Source of the DNA: Paenibacillus marchantiae | GTDB taxonomy: Bacteria > Bacillota > Bacilli > Paenibacillales > Paenibacillaceae | DNA: 64,000 nt | NCBI RefSeq assembly: GCF_028771845.1 | Contig: NZ_CP118270.1 | Coordinates: 3,410,001 to 3,474,000, forward strand | Direction of reading: 5' to 3' | In this document: positions 1-7,515 of the stretch, one piece after another | Numbering within the stretch: the stretch's first letter is position 1 | How the letters are laid out: each line of letters starts with the position of its first letter | Translations under genes and position numbers: made by a program | Notes under the pieces: model-generated | Database searches by the model: none | Seen by the model: only the letters and a program-made list of their open reading frames with translations | Told to the model about the DNA's origin: nothing

Positions 1-1770
1 AAGGATCAGGTCTATACACTTGAAACGCAGCTGATATATCGGGTCATCCCGGAATTCGACCTGGTGGAGCGTTACGCCAATATCGTAAATACGGGACAGG
101 AGGATATCGTGCTGGAAAGCATGCAATCCGCAGCCTGGACATTTCCATATCTCCAGGATTACCGCTTGACGCATGTTACGGGGAAATGGTCGGGTGAATT
201 CCAACTGCGTAATACCATTTTGACAGAGGGGAAAAAGATACTTGAATCGCGGAGAGGTTTCACGGACGGTCATGCCAACCCATGGTTTGCGATTGATGAT
301 GGTCTTTCGACAGAAAGCGGCGGCGGGGTATGGTTTGGTGCTCTGGCCTGGAGCGGCAACTGGAAGATTGTTGCGGAGAAGACCCCATTCACGCATGTGC
401 GGGTAACAGGTGGCATCAATGATTTTGACAATGAATGGTTGCTGGGTGCGGGCGAAACGTTTGAGACGCCTGTCTTTGTCGGCGGATTCAGCCCAGAAGG
501 CTTTGGCGGAATGAGCCACCGCTTGCATCAATATCAATACAATTACATACTGCCTCGCAGTGAAATCGGGAAAGTGCTGTACAACTCCTGGGAAGCTACC
601 TACTTCGATGTTAACGCACAGGACCAAATGGCGCTTGCCGAGCGGGCAGCCAAGATGGGCGTGGAGCTGTTCGTCGTGGATGACGGCTGGTTTGGACAGC
701 GGCATTCCGACCGAGCGGGGTTGGGCGACTGGAACGTGAATATGGAGAAGTTCCCGAACGGACTTGTTGAGCTGATTGACCGGGTTCACGGACTTGGGAT
801 GGAGTTCGGCATATGGGTAGAGCCGGAGTCGGTCAACCCAGATAGTGATCTCTATAGAGCACATCCAGACTGGGTATATCATTTTGAGACCCGGGAACGT
901 ACGGAGCTTCGCAATCAGCTGCTGCTGAATATTTCCAAGCCGGAGGTTAAGCAATACATTATCGATTTTATGACCGAACTGCTTGGCAACCATGAGATTA
1001 AGTTCATTAAATGGGACATGAACCGGACCATCACGGAGCCTGGCATGAAGGGGCACCCTATTAACCGCCAGAAAGAAGTATGGGTAAGGCATGTCCAGAG
1101 TCTCTATGATATCTGGGCACAGCTGAGAACCAAGTTCCCGGATGTGGAGTTTGAGACTTGCGCAGGAGGTGGCTCGCGGATTGATTTGGGCATCTTCCGT
1201 TATGCCGACCAGTCCTGGCCGAGTGACAATACGGATGCGTTCGACCGTCTGAGCATTCAGGAAGGCTTCTCCTATACGTACGCACCACGTATGATGACCT
1301 GTTGGGTAACTGAGTCACCTACAGGAATGAACGGTCGAAACGTCTCCCTGAAGTATCGTTTCCACAGTGCAATGATGGGCACGCTTGGTATTGGCTCCAA
1401 TCTGAACGAGTGGAGTGATGAATGGATTGGGCAGTCCGGGGAATTCATCGGTCAGTACAAAGCCATTCGCCATCTCGTGCAATTCGGCAGACAATTCCGC
1501 CTGACTGCGCTTCGACATAAGGGGGTTACGGCTGTCCAGTACAGCGATGCTGCAGGAAGTGATCATGTGCTGTTCGCTTTTCTTCACTCGCAGAAGCTGG
1601 GTGAACCGTTGCCTAGACTCCGTTTGGCAGGTCTTCATGCTAACAAGACCTATCTCATTGAAGAGCTGGGATTATCGGTCAGTGGCCGTGCGCTGATGAA
1701 CATCGGGGTGGAGCTGCCTCTACGTGGCGATTTCGATAGCTTGGTGTATCGTATCCGTGAGCAGGTATAA
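1..1770 (+). CDS. Alpha-galactosidase, GH36 (5' end outside window)
   Basis: Retaining alpha-galactosidase that removes alpha-linked galactose from oligosaccharides such as raffinose-type sugars or galactomannan fragments. The reading frame is open from base 1, so the GTG at 64 is not the real start; 589 codons are present, against about 730 residues for the family, and only the start of the N-terminal beta-sandwich is missing. Visible GH36 signatures in order are VDDGWFG, GIWVEPE, the nucleophile aspartate in KWDMNR (codon about 339), CAGGGSR, and the acid/base aspartate in SDNTDAF (codon about 409). No export signal can be judged because the N terminus is absent. It ends at a bidirectional terminator shared with the convergent kinase. 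Function is secure; the substrate in vivo is inferred from its sugar-uptake neighbours. Confidence 0.95.
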   Translation, partial: KDQVYTLETQLIYRVIPEFDLVERYANIVNTGQEDIVLESMQSAAWTFPYLQDYRLTHVTGKWSGEFQLRNTILTEGKKILESRRGFTDGHANPWFAIDDGLSTESGGGVWFGALAWSGNWKIVAEKTPFTHVRVTGGINDFDNEWLLGAGETFETPVFVGGFSPEGFGGMSHRLHQYQYNYILPRSEIGKVLYNSWEATYFDVNAQDQMALAERAAKMGVELFVVDDGWFGQRHSDRAGLGDWNVNMEKFPNGLVELIDRVHGLGMEFGIWVEPESVNPDSDLYRAHPDWVYHFETRERTELRNQLLLNISKPEVKQYIIDFMTELLGNHEIKFIKWDMNRTITEPGMKGHPINRQKEVWVRHVQSLYDIWAQLRTKFPDVEFETCAGGGSRIDLGIFRYADQSWPSDNTDAFDRLSIQEGFSYTYAPRMMTCWVTESPTGMNGRNVSLKYRFHSAMMGTLGIGSNLNEWSDEWIGQSGEFIGQYKAIRHLVQFGRQFRLTALRHKGVTAVQYSDAAGSDHVLFAFLHSQKLGEPLPRLRLAGLHANKTYLIEELGLSVSGRALMNIGVELPLRGDFDSLVYRIREQV

Positions 1771-1791
1771 AAGGATGCTGTAGAATGTTTT

Positions 1792-1842
1792 AAAAGGAGT
1801 GCTTTGCAAGCCAATAGTGGCTGCATTGCACTCCTTTTTTAT
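1792..1842. terminator. Bidirectional intrinsic terminator
   Basis: An 11-bp perfect stem (AAAAGGAGTGC at 1792-1802 with GCACTCCTTTT at 1828-1838) is followed by T-rich DNA on the plus strand and preceded by A-rich DNA, so it can end both the GH36 gene and the convergent kinase gene, whose stop codon is at 1839. Confidence 0.8.
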
Positions 1843-3596
1843 TGGATCTCTTTTTGTGGCAGACGGATTTGGACCGTGGTTCCCATGCCTAGTTTGCTGT
1901 ACACTTTTACACCGTAATATTCACCAAATTTCAGCTTAATTCTCCGATCCACATTTGAAATGCCATAGCCGCGTCCTTCTTTCTCTTCAAACAAAGACTG
2001 AAGCGTCTCACGCCGCATGCCCATTCCATCGTCTATAACAGATAAGATGATACTATTGTTCTCGATGACGCCCTTGATATGGATATTTAGGGGCCGATCC
2101 TGGTTCCAAAGTGCATGAATCACTGCATTCTCCACAAAAGGCTGTAACGCAAGCTTTACGGTCGAGTAGGGCAAGATCGATTGATCTATCGTGTAGGTGA
2201 TATTCAGCTTGCCTTTAAATCGAATAAGCTGAATGGCATTATAGCTCTGCGTCAATTTCAATTCCTCATTGATGGTCAGGATGCTCTTTCCTTTATTCAG
2301 GGATATCCGATAAAACTTGGCTAGATGAAGGACCATATCCTGGATCTGCGGATCCTGATGCTTTACGGCCAGAGAGGAGATCGAGCCGAGTGTGTTATAC
2401 AGAAAGTGAGGATTGATCTGAGCTTGAAGCAGGTCAAGCTCGGCTTCCTTACTCTGTAGCTCCTTCTGGTAGACCTCCGTAACCAGACTTTTCAGCCGGG
2501 TTGTCATCTGTTCGAATGCAAAGTGAAGCTGTCCTATCTCATCATTGCCCATTTGTTCCTCATGGGTAGGATTGAAATCCCCCCGTTCAATGCGCCGAAT
2601 CATCCGAATTAACGTCCTGATACGTTTGCTGAACAGCGATGCAGTAATATAAATGAGCAACAGCGCCACGCCGATGAAGCCCAGTGAAATTTTGATAATA
2701 AGCTGAGAGAGAGATTTGGCATCTTTGATAATACTGTCGTAAGGGAAGATGGACACCGTTTTCCAGCCATTTTTAAGCGTGTTATAGACCGCTAGAGCCT
2801 TCACGTCTTGATAAGTTGTATCAAATCTGCCTGAAAGCGTCTCGTCAAAATTTTGATGAAGCAATTCGGGCAAGCTTGTATTGATTAACTGTTTGTCCGC
2901 TGAAGAAAGAATAATGCCCTTGTCATTTATAATAAAGATATCTTTGCCGCCTGCTTCTTTTTCCATGAGAGAGTAGATGACAGACTCGGAAATTTGAAAG
3001 ACCAGCATTCCGTAGGGATACTGATTACTATTGTTGTTCAGCAGCCGGGCAAGCGTAAACATGGCGGGACTATTCTCTGTCTGCGGCGATGAGAGATGAA
3101 TAATGTTCCCATAGGATTGTTTCAATTTGTGGAACAGTTCCGTGTTCTGAACTTCGGGTGTAATCGGCCGGATATAATAATTGTCTTTGGGCAGAGATGG
3201 ATTGTCCGAATAAATGAATGCGCTATCAAAATCGGGGTAGGCAGCCATCACGGTGTCGATTCGATTGCCAATATAATTATAGACATCCAAATAAGACGGA
3301 TCATCCTGATACTCGTTCGTAAGGTAATTGGCAAGGCGGTTATCCAAATAAATGGAGGCGGAAATATGTTCGTAGCTATCCAGTTTATTCTCCAGATTTT
3401 TAGTGATCTGAGCTGTGGAGTTCGTCATGTTGATGTAGATCTGCTCGGTAAGTTTCGTTTTGGTAAGTTCATAGGAAAAATAAACCAATAACATCATTGG
3501 AATGATGGTGACGAGTACAAATACCATAAATAGTTTGGAACGAAAGCTCAGGTTAACAAAAGGCATGTATATGTATTTTCGATAGAATTGGCGCAA
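1839..3596 (-). CDS. YesM-type sensor histidine kinase, no adjacent response regulator
   Basis: Membrane histidine kinase of the YesM family, expected to sense an extracellular sugar signal. From the chosen start it has 585 residues: first membrane helix about 23-41, an extracytoplasmic sensor region, second helix about 298-320, a HAMP segment, the phospho-acceptor His about 396 in INPHFLYN, the N box FVENAVIH and the ATP-binding boxes DDGMGM and GYGISN. The open frame extends to a TTG at 3665, but its Shine-Dalgarno (AGAGAGGA) directly abuts that codon. The TTG at 3596 has AGAGAGGG seven bases upstream and gives a compact tail before helix one, so I prefer it. The gene diverges from the importer at 3820. 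Unlike the other three kinases in this window it has no YesN gene next to it. Confidence 0.88.
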   Translation of the reverse strand: MRQFYRKYIYMPFVNLSFRSKLFMVFVLVTIIPMMLLVYFSYELTKTKLTEQIYINMTNSTAQITKNLENKLDSYEHISASIYLDNRLANYLTNEYQDDPSYLDVYNYIGNRIDTVMAAYPDFDSAFIYSDNPSLPKDNYYIRPITPEVQNTELFHKLKQSYGNIIHLSSPQTENSPAMFTLARLLNNNSNQYPYGMLVFQISESVIYSLMEKEAGGKDIFIINDKGIILSSADKQLINTSLPELLHQNFDETLSGRFDTTYQDVKALAVYNTLKNGWKTVSIFPYDSIIKDAKSLSQLIIKISLGFIGVALLLIYITASLFSKRIRTLIRMIRRIERGDFNPTHEEQMGNDEIGQLHFAFEQMTTRLKSLVTEVYQKELQSKEAELDLLQAQINPHFLYNTLGSISSLAVKHQDPQIQDMVLHLAKFYRISLNKGKSILTINEELKLTQSYNAIQLIRFKGKLNITYTIDQSILPYSTVKLALQPFVENAVIHALWNQDRPLNIHIKGVIENNSIILSVIDDGMGMRRETLQSLFEEKEGRGYGISNVDRRIKLKFGEYYGVKVYSKLGMGTTVQIRLPQKEIQ

Positions 3597-3819
3597 TTGG
3601 AAGCCCTCTCTTGACTGATTATTCGTTGCACAATTCATCATAGCAGAGTGAATATGGAAAACCAATCCTCTCTTTTTACAAAAACATCTTTAAAAAGCGG
3701 TATCTTTCGGAGAATTCGACTATGGCAAGCGATCTGCGTCAAATTTATGATAAATAGGAGAGAAGTTGAATCAAGATATGGCCGGCCATGCTGCTGTATA
3801 GAAAAAGGGAGGGTACTTA

Positions 3820-4776
3820 ATGCATAAGGTAAGCGCTATCAAAACAGTCAGGAGCAATAATCTGATAAGCAGACTAAAAGAGCAAAAATGGTTATTCGTG
3901 CTTATGCTTCCTGCCTTCATTGCGACATTGCTATTTTCCTATGGTCCGATGTTCGGACTGTATATGGCGTTTACGAATTATCAGCCGGGTGGGGGATCTT
4001 TTTTATACCAGTTCTTCCATGCCGAATTTGTAGGTTTCCAGTGGTTTGAGTATTTCTTTACAACAGGGGATTTCTATCGGGTTATGCGTAATACGCTTGC
4101 GACAAGCTTGCTGACGCTGTTCTTCGGATTTCCTGCGCCAATCATTCTCGCGCTTGTACTTAATGAAGCGAGACAGGGATTTTTCAAACGTTTTGTACAG
4201 ACGGTTTCTTATCTGCCGCATTTTATCTCATGGGTTATTGCAGCCAACATTGTAATTACGCTGCTTGCTTCGGATGGAATGCTTAACAATATTCTGGTTC
4301 TGCTGGGCATTGTCAAAGAACCAGTCGCATTTTTGCAGAACGGGCCTCTATTCTGGTGGATTATCGCATTGTCGAACATGTGGAAAGAGATGGGGTTCAG
4401 CGCCATTATGTATCTCGCCGCAATCGCTTCCATTAATCCGGAGCTCTACGAAGCGGCCAGGGTGGACGGAGCCAGCCGATTTAAGCAAATGTGGCATATA
4501 ACGCTGCCATCCATGCGCCCTACAATTGTCATATTGGCTATTCTCGCGGTTGGTGGCATTTTGAATGCAGGGTTTGAACAGCAATACCTGCTGCAAAATA
4601 ATACCGTGCTTGAATACTCCGAAGTTATTGATATTTATGCCTACAAATACGGACTACAAAACAGCATGTTCTCTTACGGTGCTGCCGTGGGGATGTTCAA
4701 ATCCGTTGTTGCCTTTATTCTTGTCCTCATCGTGAACCGGATTTCCAGAAAAGTGAACGACCAGGCGTTGTTCTAA
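3820..4776 (+). CDS. Sugar ABC importer permease 1 (LplB-type), locus A
   Basis: Inner-membrane permease of a CUT1-type carbohydrate ABC importer, close to the LplB/YtcP branch that partners YesMN systems. It has 318 residues and about six membrane helices. The cytoplasmic coupling loop EAARVDGASRF (about residues 208-218) is the EAA motif that docks the ATPase. AAAGGGAGG lies seven bases before the ATG. It is the first gene of a three-gene operon with the second permease and a binding lipoprotein. The 150 bp upstream are shared with the divergent kinase and hold a weak cre-like match at 3692-3705. No ATPase gene is linked. The substrate cannot be read from the sequence; neighbouring GH36 and GH95-like enzymes suggest alpha-galactosyl or fucosyl-type oligosaccharides. 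Confidence 0.92.
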   Translation: MHKVSAIKTVRSNNLISRLKEQKWLFVLMLPAFIATLLFSYGPMFGLYMAFTNYQPGGGSFLYQFFHAEFVGFQWFEYFFTTGDFYRVMRNTLATSLLTLFFGFPAPIILALVLNEARQGFFKRFVQTVSYLPHFISWVIAANIVITLLASDGMLNNILVLLGIVKEPVAFLQNGPLFWWIIALSNMWKEMGFSAIMYLAAIASINPELYEAARVDGASRFKQMWHITLPSMRPTIVILAILAVGGILNAGFEQQYLLQNNTVLEYSEVIDIYAYKYGLQNSMFSYGAAVGMFKSVVAFILVLIVNRISRKVNDQALF

Positions 4777-4801
4777 CTACAAAAGACAGAGGGGAGCGCT
4801 T

Positions 4802-5695
4802 GTGATGATTCTGAACAGATTCGGGGATCGTATTTTCAAAATTATTGTGTATTTCATTCTTATTCTAGTATTACTGGTTACATTTCTTCCGTTTTGGAAT
4901 ATACTCGTTCTTTCATTGAACAGCGCGGAGGATACGGTACGGGGCGGCGTTTACTTGTGGCCCAGGGACTTGACCTTGGACAGCTATCAGCAGATTTTGA
5001 AAGATAGTGAGATTTTAAACGGGCTGTGGGTAACCGTCAAACGGACGCTGATTGGCGCACCGCTATCGGTTCTCGTCATTACGATGCTTGCGTATCCGCT
5101 AAGTCGGCGGAATCTGGTTGGTCGCAAAGGCTGGAACCTGTACTTTATCTTTACCATGTATTTCAGTGGTGGACTCATTCCGTTCTACATGGTGCTTAAG
5201 GCACTGAACATGATCGATACATTTTCGGTGTTCATTTTGCCAAGTTTGATGAATGTCTTCTATATGATTATTGTCCGTACCTTTATGGAGCAGCTGCCCC
5301 ATGAGATTGAAGAATCGGCAAGGGTAGATGGGGCTAACGATCTGACGATTTTCTTCCGGATTGTGATGCCGCTGACAACACCTGTACTTGCCACAATAGG
5401 ACTTTTTCAAGCGATTGGGCATTGGAATGCCTGGTTTGATTCCTATGCGTTCACCTACAGCTCGGACCTGAAGACCCTGCAGGCCGTGCTCGTCAAAATC
5501 TTGAATCAATTTCAGACTGGCGGCATGATTTCACAATCGCAGATGCTGGCCAACTCTGCTAAACGAAATGCTGTTTCGAGTGATACCATTCGAATGGCTG
5601 CTACCATGGTGGCCACCTTACCAATCGTTATGGTGTACCCGTTCCTGCAAAAATACTTTGTTAAAGGCATGACTTTGGGAGCTGTTAAGAGTTAA
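4802..5695 (+). CDS. Sugar ABC importer permease 2 (YtcP/LplC-type), locus A
   Basis: Second membrane subunit of the locus A importer, 297 residues, with the EAA coupling motif ESARVDGANDL and the typical C-terminal end KGMTLGAVKS of this family. It follows permease 1 after 25 bases. Two overlapping start codons are possible, GTG at 4802 and ATG at 4805, both behind GAGGGGAG; the ATG has slightly better spacing, and the choice changes only one residue. Together the two permeases should form the translocation channel that receives sugar from the lipoprotein encoded next. A stable RNA hairpin separates this gene from the lipoprotein gene. Confidence 0.92.
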   Translation: MMILNRFGDRIFKIIVYFILILVLLVTFLPFWNILVLSLNSAEDTVRGGVYLWPRDLTLDSYQQILKDSEILNGLWVTVKRTLIGAPLSVLVITMLAYPLSRRNLVGRKGWNLYFIFTMYFSGGLIPFYMVLKALNMIDTFSVFILPSLMNVFYMIIVRTFMEQLPHEIEESARVDGANDLTIFFRIVMPLTTPVLATIGLFQAIGHWNAWFDSYAFTYSSDLKTLQAVLVKILNQFQTGGMISQSQMLANSAKRNAVSSDTIRMAATMVATLPIVMVYPFLQKYFVKGMTLGAVKS

Positions 5696-5715
5696 TCTAT
5701 TCCGTGATCCGGTTG

Positions 5716-5746
5716 CAGGGAAGGCTTGTCCGGTGGCTTCTCCCTG
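5716..5746 (+). other. Intercistronic RNA hairpin without T-tract
   Basis: CAGGGA (5716-5721) pairs with TCCCTG (5741-5746), and the inner bases AAGGC / GCTTC can extend the stem with a bulge. It is not followed by a run of T, so it is unlikely to terminate. Its position between permease and binding-protein genes suggests a role in mRNA processing or stability; that is inference. Confidence 0.45.
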
Positions 5747-5822
5747 AAAGGGGGTGGGCAAAGATCGTTTTGGAAATGCTCAATCTAGCACTACAGGAAT
5801 TTATTCATTGGGAGGAATTAGG

Positions 5823-7433
5823 GTGTCAATGATAAAGACAAAAAAATGGATGACCATGGGAATTACGGCTGCATTAGTCGTTGGTTTGCTTGCGGGCTGC
5901 TCCTCCAATGATGGGGAGAATAATACAGCGGGTAAAGATGGGGAACAAGGGCCGATTACGCTGACGTGGTTTGATGGCAATACCAAAGGAGAACCATTTA
6001 CCGATGCAATTGCCCAGGAAATTACCAAAAAGACGGGCATAGAGATCTCCATCCAACAACCAACAGGTAATCCAACGGAAAAACTAAGCTTGATGCTCGC
6101 CAGTGGTGACTATCCGGATGTGGTGGTCATGAGTCGGGGAGACGCTTCACTTGATAAGTACATTTCAAGTGGTGCATTCATTCCACTGGATGAGTTAATT
6201 GAAAAGTATGGTTCTGACTTGAAAGAGATGTATGGCGAAACCTTGACCAAAACACGTTATACAGACGGCAAGAACTACTATCTGGCAAACTGGTATGGAC
6301 TCGACAGTGATCCGGTCTTCGGTATGCTGATGAGACAAAACCTGCTGGAAGAGTTTCTTCCAGACAAAGCAGATGGTTCAAAGCCACTTACAACGGATGA
6401 GTTTGAAGCACTCCTGAAAAACTTTAAAGAAAAATACAACACGATTGATGGCAAAGAGTCCATTCCCATGACGATGAACGGTGAGAACATGGGCGCGAAT
6501 TTGGGAACATTCAAAGGCATGTGGGGCTTAAAAGCCTACTATGACAACAACGGACGTCTGCAATATGATGTTAAAGACCCCAAATATCGCGAGATGCTGT
6601 TATATATCAATCGCTTATATAGAGAAGGTCTGATTGAGAAAGAATTTGCGATCAGCAAAACACAGACTTGGATTCAAAAGCTGACGACTGGCGCAGTATT
6701 CTCTACACCAGGTGCCTATTGGGACCCAGGTAACGGCAATGGCGCCTTGAAGAAAGATGGCGGGGAAAAGAATCAGTTGTTCGCATACAAGGTTGTTGCT
6801 CCAGGTGTAGACCCGGCTCAAACAACATTTGGCCCAAGAAGCTCGCTTGGATGGGATGCCATTGCGATTACCAAAAACAACAAACACCCGGAAGAAACCA
6901 TAAAGCTGTTTAATTATCTGGCGAGTGATGAAGGACAGCATTTGCTGCTGTGGGGCAAGGAAGGCGAGCAATACACTATGGTGGATGGCAAGCGACAACC
7001 GGAACCTGCATTCCTGAAAAGCTTCAAGGATAACTGGGATGATACGGTGAAGAAAAGTGGCGTTCGTAAATGGTTATGGTTTATCAAAAATGGCCTGGAT
7101 CCAAATGGACAGCCGTACGACATGGCCGTTAAATTCCAACGCAGTGAAGTGGATGAACTGGCCCTCAAGAGTCTTGGTGATTCCGTATGGGATACAGCAC
7201 AGTATGATAACCTGAATCCGGATGGGGGAACACCTCAAGCACTGACGGCCCAGAAGGTGAAGGATATTATGGATCAGAGCATTACGAGAGCCATTATTGC
7301 TCCAAGTGAAGCTGAAGCCAACTCCGTATTTGACAAGATGCTGGAGGATATGAAGAAGGCTGGCGATGAGAAAGTGGAAGATATCATTAACGAGAAATAT
7401 GCTCAGCGTATGGAACTGTGGTCTTCCAAGTAA
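5823..7433 (+). CDS. Sugar-binding lipoprotein (LplA-type), locus A
   Basis: Extracytoplasmic solute-binding protein of the locus A importer, about 536 residues, a size typical of LplA-like binding proteins. A lipoprotein signal peptide with lipobox LLAGC places the lipidated Cys at about residue 26. The frame is open from 5754, but the upstream 23 codons have no ribosome site. GGGAGGA at 5810-5816 is six bases from the GTG at 5823 and twelve from the ATG at 5829, so either could be the start; both leave a good signal peptide. The protein would hold an oligosaccharide at the outer face and deliver it to the two permeases. It ends at a strong terminator. Ligand specificity is unknown. Confidence 0.92.
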   Translation: MSMIKTKKWMTMGITAALVVGLLAGCSSNDGENNTAGKDGEQGPITLTWFDGNTKGEPFTDAIAQEITKKTGIEISIQQPTGNPTEKLSLMLASGDYPDVVVMSRGDASLDKYISSGAFIPLDELIEKYGSDLKEMYGETLTKTRYTDGKNYYLANWYGLDSDPVFGMLMRQNLLEEFLPDKADGSKPLTTDEFEALLKNFKEKYNTIDGKESIPMTMNGENMGANLGTFKGMWGLKAYYDNNGRLQYDVKDPKYREMLLYINRLYREGLIEKEFAISKTQTWIQKLTTGAVFSTPGAYWDPGNGNGALKKDGGEKNQLFAYKVVAPGVDPAQTTFGPRSSLGWDAIAITKNNKHPEETIKLFNYLASDEGQHLLLWGKEGEQYTMVDGKRQPEPAFLKSFKDNWDDTVKKSGVRKWLWFIKNGLDPNGQPYDMAVKFQRSEVDELALKSLGDSVWDTAQYDNLNPDGGTPQALTAQKVKDIMDQSITRAIIAPSEAEANSVFDKMLEDMKKAGDEKVEDIINEKYAQRMELWSSK

Positions 7434-7454
7434 TTGAAGAGTAAATTTGGTAAT

Positions 7455-7492
7455 AAGAAGCGTCCCGGGATGGTCAGGGACGCTTCTTATTT
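7455..7492. terminator. Intrinsic terminator after locus A importer
   Basis: Perfect 12-bp stem, AAGAAGCGTCCC (7455-7466) with GGGACGCTTCTT (7477-7488), followed by ATTTAT. It lies between convergent genes and can serve the importer operon and, from the other side, the GH95-like gene. Confidence 0.8.
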
Positions 7493-7515
7493 ATGGACAC
7501 ATTCTACAAGACACG

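Noticed and set aside
3096-3491. Open frame opposite the locus A kinase, and similar long frames opposite other genes
   Set aside because: These are antisense shadows with unlikely composition (for example long runs of Ile/Val/Gly), no ribosome sites and full overlap with well-supported genes.
3778-3789. Perfect 12-bp palindrome ATGGCCGGCCAT upstream of the locus A permease
   Set aside because: It is a single short GC palindrome without a partner site or link to a clear promoter element; chance is enough to explain it.
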